Shown: piece by piece, positions 1-10,281 of the stretch
How positions within the stretch are numbered: the stretch's first letter is position 1
Layout of the letters: every line of letters starts with the position of its first letter
From: Lasiodiplodia sp. COLG20
Lineage: Eukaryota > Ascomycota > Dothideomycetes > Botryosphaeriales > Botryosphaeriaceae
Reading direction: 5' to 3'
Length of the DNA stretch: 64,000 nt
Assembly (NCBI GenBank): GCA_009801085.1
Contig: VNWV01000005.1
Span: 2,480,001 to 2,544,000 of the forward strand
Program-made: the position numbers and the translations under genes
The notes under the pieces: generated by a model
Told to the model about the DNA's origin: nothing
What the model saw: only the letters and a program-made list of their open reading frames with translations
Database searches by the model: none

Positions 1-418
1 GCGCTGCGCCGCCGTCACGCTCTTGGTGCTGTCCCAGCGGACGCAGTACTGGACCTTGGCCTTGGTCTCCATGATGTGGTCGTAGCTGTGAGGGATTCAT
101 GTCAGCAACCGTAACAATATTGTGAAGTGGGATCAAAACTTACCCGTAGTTCTTGAACTCAAGGGCACTGGGGTTCTCGTTCATCTCGTGCTCCCAGACC
201 TCGTCCAGACCCGTGGACAGCGACGAGGGAGGGGACCAGGTCGAGTTCGAGTTCGAGCTAGCACGCTTAGAGACGGCCGGGTTCTCAAAGCTCGAGCGAG
301 CCGCGAGGGCCGGGGCGCGGTCGAACTTGCAGATGCCGGGGGCCTCCTGGCTGCCCTGGATGGGGTGCGCCTGCGCGGCCAGGGCGGCGATGAGGGGAAG
401 GGCGGTAACAGCCTTCAT
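1..418 (-). CDS. Secreted protein of unknown function, 5' part (cut by window edge)
   Basis: Exons on the minus strand are 418-144 and 85-<1, with an intron 143-86 (GTAAGT donor, CAG acceptor). The ATG at 418 opens a classical signal peptide (MKAVTALPLIAALAAQAHP). A Ser/Asn-rich spacer follows, then the conserved-looking segment EHEMNENPSALEFKNYG, which continues across the intron into YDHIMETKAKVQYCVRWDS. The frame stays open to base 1, so the C-terminal part lies outside. The sequence resembles a family of fungal secreted proteins for which I know no established activity, so I name no function. A TATATATA stretch lies about 120 bp upstream of the ATG. Splicing is well supported because both exons join into one continuous conserved block. 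Confidence 0.75.
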
Positions 419-1413
419 TGTGCTTAAAGTATATACGGAAGCGAAAGAATGGCTCGAGACTAGCTCGGAGAAAGAATGTGGTTTGTGGGAGAATGGATCT
501 TGGGCTGGATCTGACTGCACTGGAGGCCGCTACCAGATATATATACAACGGAAGTGCGAATACGACATTTCCGTAACGGCCTCACGCGGGCGGGGGTGGG
601 ACAGGAGCCAGAAACATGTTGTGCGTGATGGGTGGCGCGCCGCAGATCATTGTCGGCACGGTGGTGGAGCGTTTCCGTCTCTCACACAAACGCCAAGACT
701 CCGTGGTGTGGTGTCTCGCCAGTCGCAGCGGAGCGGAAGATGCCATGTCTGGCTAAGTCGGCCTGCTGCGAAACATGTGCTAAGCCATCGAATGGTCTAT
801 TCCCGGGCTTGGCGCTCCTATTTGTCTTCTTGGCGCAATGAGCTTTGTTGTTTCAAGGAGAGCCGCCCGGTGGGCCTGAATAGATTAAATGCTCCGGCCC
901 GCTTTACTACTGCGCCCCAGCGATTGGCCAACATGTAGGCCGAACGCCCGTATAAACATAGTGACAGCGATCGATCTCCTTTGTGGATTGTAAAACACTT
1001 TCGCTTAAGAGATGGCGTCAGCGAAGCGACTTGCCGGCGGATGCACTTGCCGACTTCAGAGGTTCTGGAAGGAGGACGGCTTGTGTGAGCTTAAACCCGG
1101 CCCGGTAGTATATCGTGTTTGCTTCTTCTCTCCTCATGTTTGATCTCCATTAAGCCCCTCTCGTTCCCTAAACAGACCACTCGAAGACTCATGGTCACCT
1201 TCGACCTGGACTGCGTTACAATCATTGGTCACCCACCCAAAGCAATATATTGAGACACGGAGAAACTATTCATTTCTCCGGCTGCGCAGAGCAAATTGAT
1301 ATTGTTGAAGTCAGGCTTTCCAGTGGAAGATCCATAGCAGGAGACAGCAGTCCGGCCCCCAGCCGATCAGCTTGGCCGGGAGCACGAGGGGCCTTTGCGG
1401 GGACTATTCGGCC
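419..1413. other. Intergenic, about 1 kb
   Basis: This stretch lies between the start of the left-edge gene and the stop of the glycosidase-like gene. Apart from the TATA-like run I see no coding frame with family resemblance, no repeat and no RNA gene. Confidence 0.6.
537..545 (-). promoter_or_regulatory. TATA-like element upstream of the secreted protein gene
   Basis: An alternating TATATATA run lies 119-127 bp upstream of the ATG at 418, a usual distance for a fungal TATA box. This is positional inference only. Confidence 0.35.
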
Positions 1414-3784
1414 TCAGTGGAGCGCCTCATCCCTCCTGACAGCCAAAAAGGTTAGGCTCCAAAGTTGTCGGATATTACTCTCTGCAATACATTGTCAGCC
1501 CTATACCAGTGCCTTCACTGACACGAACAGGGGTAACATGAGGAAATGAAAAAGAGGGGAGGCGGAAAACTCACCTGTCGGACTCTGCCCAGCAGGCGGT
1601 GGTAACGCGCCCAGTGGCGTATACACGAAGTCTCCAGCATCATAGACCCAGCTCCAAACCTCACTGTTCAGGTATGCTCCATTCGAATCAATCAAGTCCC
1701 ACAGATGGTTGTAGGCTTGACGTACTTTAGCGTACACGGTCTTGTCATTGCAAAAGTCAGGGACGTGGGCAGAGTTGCAGCGGTCAAGCTGGCGAGCAAG
1801 GCCTGCGGCGAGCATGGAAAGCTGCCAACTCCAAACCACCGTGCCGTGATAGACGTTATTAGTGAAGTTTTTAGCGTAAACGGGGTCCCCTCCATATGCT
1901 GGGTTTGCTATCAGCACACCAATAGGCGTTGAGAGGCCTATAGGGAATGGTTGGATTATGTGCTCTGCGGCTTGGTCGAGAAATAACGTCAACTGTTCCT
2001 GATCAGTAGAGTTGATGAGAAACAATCTGAAGCAGTCGTCGGTGTTCATGACTCTGACGATTGACTGATTGTTGTTACCGTCCAAAGCCAGACCATGAAA
2101 GTGAACGTTGGACGTTATGTTGTCCAAGTCTACAGGGCCTCCAAACCCAGACTCGACGACATATGACTGAAGCGACCCCCGTGCATCCTCGGCCATGATG
2201 TCAACCTGAACGATTATTAGTCGTGCTAAGTTCTCCGTGCACAAAGAGAGCTTACTTCGAAGAAGTGTAGGGTCTCGTCTTCCCAAACCTCGGCGTATTG
2301 GCTGGCCGTATCCTTCCAGTCAACGTGGGTAGGGAAGAATCCCTTAGCCGCCAAGTATGCAATAGCTCGCAGTGCTGCAGGGACTAAGGCAGTGTTGACA
2401 TCATATGGGATCCGTCCGCCGCCAATACCATAAGTACTATCCCTCCACTGCCCCACTACTTGGTCCTCTTTCAGATGAATAAGATTTTCTTTCACTTGAC
2501 CACCTATGGAAGCAAATGGCGCTGAAATGTTCATGATCTTCTCAGCAGTCATGAGAGCCAGGTCGCCGTATTTGAGGCCCTGGTTATCCGGATTAACCGT
2601 CGCCTCGATTTCAAGAAATGCGTCTTTTCGTTGCTGGCCGGTGGGACTTTTGACGAAATACTCGTACATGACGATTGGGAGGAAGAAATCGGTGTCGATC
2701 ATCTTATAATCATACTGCGGCGCCGTACTTTTCATGTTTTGTTGTAAATTTAGGTAAGTGGCGTAGTCGCCAATTGTCTCTTCGTGGCACACGGACCCAT
2801 CCGTGCGGTTGATACGCTCCAGAACGGCACCGATGACGGCTTCGACTGCTCCACCGTCTCCCTCACTGAGGACTGGCTGCAGAAGAAGCAGAGAGATCAT
2901 GGTGTCACGTCCAAAGTACGTCAAAAACCGCCATGCTCCTGCCAAGAGCTTGTCGGTGTAGGAGAGGAAAGCAAGAGAATCGACTTGGTTAGCATTGCTG
3001 GTAATCAACGTCTGGGACGCGTTGTTGAGGACTTCTTGAGGACTGAGCTGGACCAGCTGCGGATAATCAAAGTATGCTTTGAACGAATAATTACCGGCTT
3101 CGAAACGCAGAGTGGTGTTATTCACGACAATCGGGGTGCCACCGTCTGAATCATGTGGCTTAAAGGTGAGGGTAGTGGTTGTCACGTTGTCGAGCCAAAT
3201 CCTGCTGATTGAAACGCCATCCGACTCATCATTGGAAATTTGATTTGCGCTCTGAATCGTGGAAGCAAGAGTGCTGGGTCCTTCGGTGAAATCGCGGATC
3301 GTTCGGACGCTCCCGAGAATGATAGTGCTTAAGACTGTGGTGGTGTTGAGCGACACTACGCCAGTTACGCCGACTCGAGGAAAGTTGCCGTCGGTGGTTG
3401 CAGGGTCAAAAATGGGGTCTAGGGCGCGCTGTTTGTCGGTCAAATTCCGCAAGGCTATGGCGAGTGAGCCATTGACTCCATCAGCAGGCAAAAAGAAGGC
3501 TGCAGCGCCACTGTTACCAGCCGGCCATGCAAACTGGGCAATGTTAAAACCATCCAGACAATCGGAGTTGGGGTATGAACCAGTAAGCGCGGGCCAATTA
3601 CAGTGAGGTCGCTGTCTGGAAGAGGACTTGTCACAACGACTTGCGTGCTGCTGTTGCAGTCGGAATAGAAGTAGTTTTCATAAGGTGGGTCGCTTAGTTC
3701 GAGATAAGTGGCATCAACGGAGCAGCTGGAGGATTGTGCAACTGCAAGCAGAAAATGGATTAGAACATAGATTATGGCCAGCAT
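1414..3784 (-). CDS. Secreted six-hairpin glycosidase-like protein (glycogen-debranching-enzyme-like family)
   Basis: Four minus-strand exons (3784-3581, 3533-2256, 2205-1575, 1481-1414) give 726 residues. A signal peptide (MLAIIYVLIHFLLAVAQ) indicates secretion, and there are many N-x-S/T sites. Landmarks are an N-terminal beta-rich part with AWPAGNSGAAAFFLPADG, a central FGRDTMISLLLLQPVL block, CHEETIGDY and YKMIDTDFFLPIVMYEY, then a C-terminal QLWSLTFLAV. FGRDT with a downstream aromatic/acidic block is typical of (alpha/alpha)6 six-hairpin proteins that fungal annotations call glycogen debranching enzyme-like; the true substrate is unknown. The first intron (3580-3534, 47 nt) needs a weak GTTCAT donor but restores frame and the expected GPRLL-FAWPAGN junction. 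The last intron (1574-1482) has a good GTGAGT donor; reading through it would give a different 23-residue tail ending at 1501. Confidence 0.7.
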
Positions 3785-4330
3785 GGTGGTAACGAGGAAT
3801 CCGGCGAAACAAAAACAGTGGTTGTTCTATGAGGCGCGAGAAGGGAGTGGTACTTGATGGCTTGTGGGACCATGCGAAGCCACCCACTTGGCATGACACA
3901 GGTGGACGGCGCGAGCAGCGTCAACGGCGTCCAATAGAGAAGCCAACAGCAGGCAGAAGCATGGCGGGGCAAAGCGGGGTCAAGGGTTGACGAGGAACAG
4001 GGATAGCCGATGGAGAGGGAGCGGCGGCGGAGGCGGAGGCGGAGGCGTCCGAGCGTTGGGCGAGAGCGGAGCGGCTTCGGCGGGGGAGCTGGGGACCGTG
4101 CAATGTCGTCATCGACGCGAATAAACTCAGCACAGCTCAGGAAAGCACGATGGAGTGTTGCGTGAAGCAGCGACGCGCGAGAGCCGGTGCCTGCCGAGTG
4201 CGACGCGTCGCAAGCCCGATGCTTCCCGGTGCAAGGATTCTGCATCTCCGCTCTCGCCGATCCACACCACCTCCCGTCCTCCACCTCCACCAGCCGCCTG
4301 AGCTTCATTCGCAACCCAACATCGCCCACT
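3785..4330. other. Divergent intergenic region with a GGC/GGAGGC microsatellite
   Basis: This 546 bp stretch separates the glycosidase-like gene (leftward) from the DUF1772 gene (rightward) and should hold both promoters. A short GCGGCGGAGGCGGAGGC-type purine-rich repeat lies at about 4018-4048. Nothing coding was seen. Confidence 0.55.
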
Positions 4331-5003
4331 ATGTCGCCGCCAGTCCCTGCCTTCCTTGAGCCTGTTCCGGTTTCTATCCGCCTGGCCCAGGCCGTGGGCA
4401 TCACCGCTTCAGCCTTCATGTGCGGTACGCTTAGGCGACAGTGGTGACGTTAAACGAGGCTACTAATACTCACCAGGCCAAAGCGCTGCGGCCTCCTTCC
4501 TGCTGACTCCCAGCCTGCTTGAAGCCCCCGCCCCGCTACTCGCACGCCAGTGGCTCAAAGCTCGCAACATTTACATGAAGATCAATCTGCCCTCTGTTGC
4601 CGGATCCGTCGCTCTGTTTGGCTGGCTGGCTTCACGAGGTACACATAATACCACCACCCATAGCATCATTCATGCTGAAATTTCACCCACAGAACTCCCG
4701 GATAGCATGCCCCGCCAGCTATACACGGCCGCCGCTCTCCTCTACTTCGCCAAGATCCCCTACAGCTTCCTCTTCCTACATCCCACCGACATGGCCCTGC
4801 AGGCCAAGGCAGCATCTTTCGCTACTACAAGCACTGTGGATACTGCTGCTGAGGTCGGACTCGCGAAGGAGGAGACCACGCACGCTCTGGCTGACAAGTG
4901 GGCCACAATCAACCTCGGCCGTGCTATTCTCGGCTTCACTGGCGCAGCCTGCGCCGTTTGGGCCACGCTAGGTCGCGTCGATGTCATCAGGTACAGATTG
5001 TAA
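4331..5003 (+). CDS. DUF1772 / anthrone-oxygenase-like membrane protein
   Basis: Exons 4331-4424, 4477-4638 and 4693-5003 encode 188 residues; the first intron carries a clear branch point (CTACTAATAC). The protein starts MSPPVPAFLEPVPVSIRL and has four hydrophobic segments: VGITASAFMCGQSAAASFLL, the region around SVAGSVALFGWLASR, YTAAALLYFAKIPYSFLFL, and the C-terminal AILGFTGAACAVWATLG. Size, membrane layout and the motif series (AVGITAS...PSLLEAPAPLLARQW) fit the DUF1772 family. That family contains fungal anthrone oxygenases of polyketide pathways but also many members outside clusters. No polyketide synthase is nearby, so a role in secondary metabolism is not supported. A GTACAG just before the stop could act as a further donor, so the last few residues are uncertain. 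Confidence 0.75.
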
Positions 5004-5187
5004 TCCACTACACCCATGTTGGGTCTTTTGGGGAAAGCGCTAGGCTTTGCAGACACAGATTGAGTGCACGCGGTCAGTCTACGATGGGGGCAGTGGTTTT
5101 CCTCTATCGAAAACTTTTCTCTTCCTCTCCACAAATTTTAACGGTGGGGCCTTGGTATGTATATAACTCTTGATTCCCCAGTCTGGT

Positions 5188-5571
5188 TTAATTCGATAAA
5201 TTCAAACATGCATGCAACGATGACATCGGGGTCAGAATCCACCGACACGCCGACCCTCCATGCGCCAGTCCTGTGCTACAATGCAGCACGCTAACGTGTC
5301 TGGCTGAAAATTTCCTGCAAGCCACAATCCTTGACCTCAGAGCCAATCTCGCTCTTGCTTTTCTAGGAACCTGTACAACAGCGCTAATACACTGAATACT
5401 CACATTGAAATTTGTAGCTCTCTGAAGGCACATGTTATCTCCCCTCTGAGCAGGAATGATTACGGAGAAGGCCTGATCAGTTTCTTGCCGGTTGAAGATG
5501 AACGGAAGCAAGCTGTGTACACACAAAGCTTGGCAAGAGCTGAAAACTGAGACTGCCGCCAACAAGACCAT
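5188..5571 (-). CDS. Tentative small secreted protein
   Basis: A 127-residue open frame starts with an ATG at 5571 and a short signal-like stretch (MVLLAAVSVFSSCQA). The middle part has ordinary composition (ETDQAFSVIIPAQRGDNMC). The C-terminal half looks non-coding, and a GTGAGT at about 5405-5400 could start an intron. I recognise no family. It sits alone between two plus-strand genes. Chance is a real alternative. Confidence 0.2.
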   Translation of the reverse strand: MVLLAAVSVFSSCQALCVHSLLPFIFNRQETDQAFSVIIPAQRGDNMCLQRATNFNVSIQCISAVVQVPRKARARLALRSRIVACRKFSARHVSVLHCSTGLAHGGSACRWILTPMSSLHACLNLSN

Positions 5572-5969
5572 GGATCTTGGCAGGGAGCCTTCGACAGATA
5601 ACTCAAGCTTGGCAGGGCTGGAATACGAGTGTTTTGATCTGCCTACTGGCTACAACTCCCCTTCGCTTTGACTGAAATAGTGATGTGCGGGGCCACAGAC
5701 GTCTACGGTTTCACCGTGCTTAACGGGCTTCATATCTGGTCCGCACTTTTTCCACACCAGAGATGGTTCACATCCTACCAGACTCTATTCAACGCACAGT
5801 AGCGTCCTTGGCAACTATCATGCGGAGCTGGAGCTGAGCTGTCATGTAGAACAATGACGGATGAGTAGCCACTTGTTCCGTCACACGGCCCGCAAGGAAG
5901 ACCTGTTACTATCAGCTCGAATTCCACAGACAAGCCTGGCAAAGTTCCCAATGTCGCCATTGGGAAGGG

Positions 5970-5976
5970 TATAAAG
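5970..5976 (+). promoter_or_regulatory. TATA box of the cysteine-rich peptidase-like gene
   Basis: TATAAAG lies 125-131 bp upstream of the ATG at 6101, directly before a CT-rich leader. Position and sequence fit a fungal TATA box. Confidence 0.5.
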
Positions 5977-6100
5977 AGCTCCCTCAAACGATCAACTCCA
6001 GATAAATTTCTCTCACCACTTTGTCCCATCATCAGGATTTGTCCTCCAATTATCCAAGCCAAGCTTGAATCATAGGATCACAGCAATTCATCATTCAACC

Positions 6101-7024
6101 ATGCACGTCTCAACCACCCTCTCCGCACTCCTCTTCATCCTCCCCCTAACCACTCTCGCCAAGCTCAACGACCCTTGCACCGGGGCCGCCAACAAGCCAG
6201 GCGTCTGCATCAAGACCAGCTCGTGTACCTCGGGCGGGGGAACGTACATCTCGGGTGCGTGTCCGAACGACCCCAACGACGTCAAGTGCTGCACCAAGGC
6301 GTCGTGCGGCAGCGGCGGCGGCACGTGCAAGTTCGTCGACAAGTGCGAGTCGGGCTCGACGCAGACGGGCCTCTGCCCGGGGCCGAGCGACTTCAAGTGC
6401 TGCCTGCCTAAGTCTGGTGGCAGCAGTGGGTTCCCGCCGCCGCACATCCCCGGGGTAGGGGCGTGCAAGAAGGTGGCGGTCGAAGGGGCGAAGAAGATCG
6501 TGGCCAAGAACGAGGGCAAGGTGCGCGAGATTGGCTGCGTGCGGAACTGCAAGTGCGGGGCCGCCGGGGCGAGCGATCATTGCTGCGGGTTGGCAATCGA
6601 TCTCATGTGCTCGAAGGCTGCTGGGGTGAGTTTTTTTTCCTGGTGTCGTCATTCCCGGTCTTCAGTTCTCTTCCTCGTTTACAGGTTCTCTTCCATTGAA
6701 GGAGTGGAATATGGATGTGCTGATACGATTCGTGGTGGCATAGGTCAAGACCGATCAAGGAAAGAGCATGGCCGAATGGGCGATGCGCAACCACGGCAGC
6801 CTCAAACTCAAGTACGTCATTTTTGGCCAGCGCATCTGGAACCCGTCGCGTGATGCGGTTGGTCCATGGGGGGGCTGGAGGAAAATGGAGGACAGGGGCA
6901 GCGTTACGGCGAATCATTGGTAAGTGTTTACTCGCTACACCTCCCTCTCTTAACGAGCGGTGGGATTTCGATGACGCTGATTGAAAGCTTCAGGGACCAC
7001 GTTCATGTTAGCTTCAAAGGCTAG
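6101..7024 (+). CDS. Secreted cysteine-rich protein with bacterial-type M15-like peptidase domain
   Basis: Exons 6101-6625, 6744-6919 and 6994-7024 encode 243 residues. Residues 1-20 are a signal peptide ending LTTLA. Residues 26-101 form two six-cysteine modules, each ending in a CP...KCC pattern (KCC at 63-64 and 100-101), a small disulfide module also seen in fungal secreted GH25 and NlpC/P60-type proteins. After a Gly/Pro linker, residues 120-243 carry SDHCCGLAID (H160, D167) and WDHVHVSF (W234, H236, H238). This is the SxHxxGxAxD plus HxH signature of M15/VanY-like metallopeptidases and of the related ARB_07466-like domain. Such domains in bacteria act on peptidoglycan peptides, so a secreted bacteriolytic or cell-wall-remodelling role is inferred. 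The last intron falls inside the W-D-H motif and splicing restores it exactly, which strongly supports the model. A TATA box precedes the gene. Confidence 0.8.
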
Positions 7025-7235
7025 AGGGGTGCAATCCTTTCGTGCTCATTGACGATTGCTTGGACTACGAAACTTCCGTTCGTTGGATGCACCGCTTGTG
7101 GGTGCGGAAAAGGGGTATCACCTTCTGCAGTTCAAGGGATGGGTGAAGATACTACGGCCAAAATATCTGGATTTTTGAAATGAGAGTACTATTTACAGGA
7201 GCATGTATTTACAGATGAGGAAATATAGCGACAAT

Positions 7236-8300
7236 TTAGTTAACAGGGGCGTCAGCGTCATGGTAGTCGGTCAAGTGAAGAAGCTTCTTGGCGTTCTCGC
7301 GGCCGATCTTCTTGTAGTTCTCGATGCCGCCACAGGCCTCGATGACTTCCTTGGCCTTGCCGTCCCACCAGGCGCAGCAGTTCTCGATGGTCTCGTAGGG
7401 GAAGTCGACGCTGAAGAGGATGCGGTCGGCGCCGATCTCGCGGACGACGTACTCGAGGGTGTGGGTGGAGAAGTGGCCGCTGGTGGTGACCCAGATGTTG
7501 TTCTTGAAGTAGTGGTAGATGGACTGCTGGCAGATGCGGTCGTAGCCCTGCTCCTTGGCCAGCGGGCGCTCGACGTCCTCGAGCCAGTGGTTGATGCGCC
7601 AGAAGTCGAAGGGCAAGTGCTCGCCCATGTGGCCGACAATGATCTTGAGGTTGGGGTTGCGGTCGAAGACGCCGTTGACGATGAGGCCCATCAAGTGCAG
7701 GTTGACGCCGTTGGCAAAGGACAGGGGCGGGCCGATGAGGAACTTGCGCTGGGCGTACAGCTTCTCGTAGATGACGCCCGACGGGGCCGCCGGGTGGATG
7801 TACAGCGGCACGTCGAGCTCCTGGCACACCTTCCAGAAGGCGTCGTACTCAGGGGCATCGTAGAAGAGGTAGGTCTCGCCGTCAGGGCCGGCGTGCTGGA
7901 AGTCACAGACCAGAGCGCCGTGGAAGCCAAGCTCCTTGACGCAGCGGCGCAGCTCCTGGCCGGCCTGGACGGGGTCGTGCATGGACAGACAGGCGAAAGC
8001 GCCCAACTTCTTGGGCTGGGCCTTGACCTTTTCGGCGACCCAGTTGTTGACCTCGGTGGCCCTGCGCTCGGCCTCGGCCTTGTCGAAGATTCCTTGGATG
8101 CCGGGGACGGTCAGAGAGCAGATGGTGTAGCCAATGCCGTGGGCGTCGGCCAGGCGGACACGTTCGTCATTGATGTCGGAGATCTGGCGCATGTAGCGTT
8201 CGCGGTCGTTGGGGTGGATGTACAGCTTGGCCTCGCGCATCGACTTGGCCTCCATGCCGGCCATCTCGTAGGCTTCCTCGAGGGCGATCTTTCCGAGCAT
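7236..8300 (-). CDS. 2,3-dihydroxybenzoate decarboxylase-type amidohydrolase
   Basis: A single-exon gene of 354 residues belonging to the amidohydrolase-2 (ACMSD-like) superfamily. It begins MLGKIALEEAY, as in Aspergillus 2,3-dihydroxybenzoate decarboxylase. Expected metal and catalytic residues are visible: E8, H169 in PLYIHP, H224 in GHMGEHLPFD, and D299 in FSVDFPYE. Further family motifs are INHWLEDVERP, TTSGHFSTHTLE and GRENAKKLL. Position 10 is Ala, as in the fungal 2,3-DHB enzyme, where gamma-resorcylate decarboxylases carry a second N-terminal His. The predicted reaction is cofactor-free, reversible decarboxylation of a hydroxybenzoate to a (poly)phenol in the cytosol; the exact substrate (2,3-dihydroxybenzoate, salicylate, gamma-resorcylate) cannot be fixed from sequence. 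A TATAAATA lies about 125 bp upstream of the ATG. Confidence 0.9.
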   Translation of the reverse strand: MLGKIALEEAYEMAGMEAKSMREAKLYIHPNDRERYMRQISDINDERVRLADAHGIGYTICSLTVPGIQGIFDKAEAERRATEVNNWVAEKVKAQPKKLGAFACLSMHDPVQAGQELRRCVKELGFHGALVCDFQHAGPDGETYLFYDAPEYDAFWKVCQELDVPLYIHPAAPSGVIYEKLYAQRKFLIGPPLSFANGVNLHLMGLIVNGVFDRNPNLKIIVGHMGEHLPFDFWRINHWLEDVERPLAKEQGYDRICQQSIYHYFKNNIWVTTSGHFSTHTLEYVVREIGADRILFSVDFPYETIENCCAWWDGKAKEVIEACGGIENYKKIGRENAKKLLHLTDYHDADAPVN

Positions 8301-8422
8301 TTTGGAGTTGTTTTTCTTGGTAGCTTAGAAAAGGTTGATTGAATGAAGTGTTGGTTTCCTGAGGCTCTGAAGGAGTTCTTGGGAAGTGGTGCTGATGCTC
8401 TGGGACCTGCTCCAGAGTGCCA

Positions 8423-8430
8423 TATTTATA
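8423..8430 (-). promoter_or_regulatory. TATA box of the decarboxylase gene
   Basis: TATAAATA on the minus strand lies 123-130 bp upstream of the ATG at 8300, close to the spacing seen for the gene at 6101. Confidence 0.5.
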
Positions 8431-10281
8431 CGACGCCAACTGCACGGTGGGCCTCCTGGTGGATGGCAACACATTCTGCTACATCTCGACACCTCGCTGC
8501 TCGCTGTCTGTTCGCGGGGCCTCGTACGAGGCAGCTGGAGGGGTATTGTGGCCTCCAGCAGGGTGGATTGACGTAATCACGAGATATTCAAGGTCAAGGA
8601 GGCGCAAAGAGGCTCCTGGAGCGGGATCGGCCCGAGATGCAGCAAAGCTTCGCGCTCTTGGATGTTCCGGCGCGGCCCGATCTCCAGCAGGGAGAGGGGG
8701 ATCATCCAATGCGGTGTCGGCGTTCCGGGTCAGGATCCGTTGAAAATGAGGCCACACTCTCGAGAGAAGTCGGGGTCGGGTCGCAGCTAAGACCACAGGG
8801 TGGGTCGACGTCCACGTTCAGGAGAAGAAGCAGCTAGCGTCATTCCCGATGCGGCAATTCGAACGTCACGGTTTGCTCCGTGCGCGTGCTTGGTGTTGCT
8901 TGGAGCAGCTTCTGTGGAGAAGCAGACATGTCGACTCGTCGTCCCCAGACCTCGGCCGAGGTGCCGAGCGCGTTGACGCTGCGTATTCGTCGAGAGAGTC
9001 GGAAAAGCCGAGATGCTGGAGAACATGTCGTGATGGAGATGAAGAGTCGTGATGCGGTGCACCAGCCGACACCCGAACCTTCGATCCGCACCCAGATCCG
9101 ACGCCACAGACACACCCGGAGAGCTCTCCGTTCTTTGCCTCTCTCTTCCTGCCAGCTCCCTGCATCTGCACAGCCACGAGCATAATCTTCGTCACGATTC
9201 TGCACGCTTAACAAGCTCTTCCTTGCTACCAAGACGATCCGGGAACTCCCGTAGTTAGTCTCATGGAACCATGTCGCCGCTTCTTTCCCTGCATACGTTT
9301 GTGTAGTACTCTTTCCATTCCATCTCACTTACGTAACGTCTTGACTTTCCAGGTACGATCCATTGCTCACAAAAGTATTAATTGCCGCAAGACGTTAGCC
9401 AACACCAAGAAAAAGCGAGCAAAGCATTGTATGGCTAAGTAATTATTAGTGCCGATGCACCTGGCTCCCACTGACCATGGGCACTGCATACACTTGTCGT
9501 AACATTCAGCGGGGCTAAAGATTCTATGATGCGATTGCTGGTGGCAACCAGCGCTTGGCACCTTCTGCTTTCTCCTCGGCCTCAAGACATTTCTCTTCTC
9601 GCTACGAGTTAACCACCCAAGTTTTATTTCCAACTTGAGTCGGCCCGTCAAGATGAACGGCTTGTCGTAGTGCAAACAGTACATGCGTTGTCGCCGCCAG
9701 CCACGGCACATTAGCACATGTCCCTAAGATATTCGTCTTTCTCAGAGCTTTTTAGACTAGACGCCTAAGAAGCACCAGCAAAGTTTCTTCATGCACTGTC
9801 TAAGGAGCATGTCGGAAAAGCCCTCAAGATCGGTAGGAAGGAATGAATCACTTTCTCCTGCTCCCACAATACATTACTAAAGACTAGATAAATGCCTAAG
9901 TAGGACTTCAATGTTCGGATTTAGTTCGCTGATAGGGACAGAGGGATAGCATTTCCTCGCCGAGATGAGAAGCACCTCCCATGCTGTCGATCACCTACCT
10001 CGGCCGAGCCTATTCTATCTACCACCTCAGGAGCTTACCACGTTTCACTACAGCCCAGACGGATCCTGGTCCGGATCTTTCCGCAAACGTTTCCATCACA
10101 TGCCTTCTCCTTCGAATCAGTGATAGCTCCGACTTTCTACTCCTCACTTATCAGCATCGTGGTCCTTATTTCCGGCGCCCTAATTCAACATTCGCTGCAA
10201 CCATGACTTGTCGAACGCAGGGTGTCCGCTTAGACATGCTTATCTTTCCTATCTAATCCGTACGCCGGCCTCGACCGCTGA
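8431..10281. other. Intergenic, about 1.9 kb
   Basis: This stretch lies between the decarboxylase promoter and the 3' end of the esterase gene. Short open frames occur on both strands, but none has a signal peptide, domain motif or coherent splice structure. I see nothing definite. Confidence 0.5.

Noticed and set aside
153..938. A 261-codon plus-strand frame at the left edge
   Set aside because: It runs antisense to the signal-peptide exon of the left-edge gene, which has clear splice sites.
7203..8342. A 379-codon open frame on the plus strand
   Set aside because: It is antisense to the decarboxylase gene. Its Val/Leu/Asp-rich composition comes from the reversed codons, while the minus strand has full family motifs.
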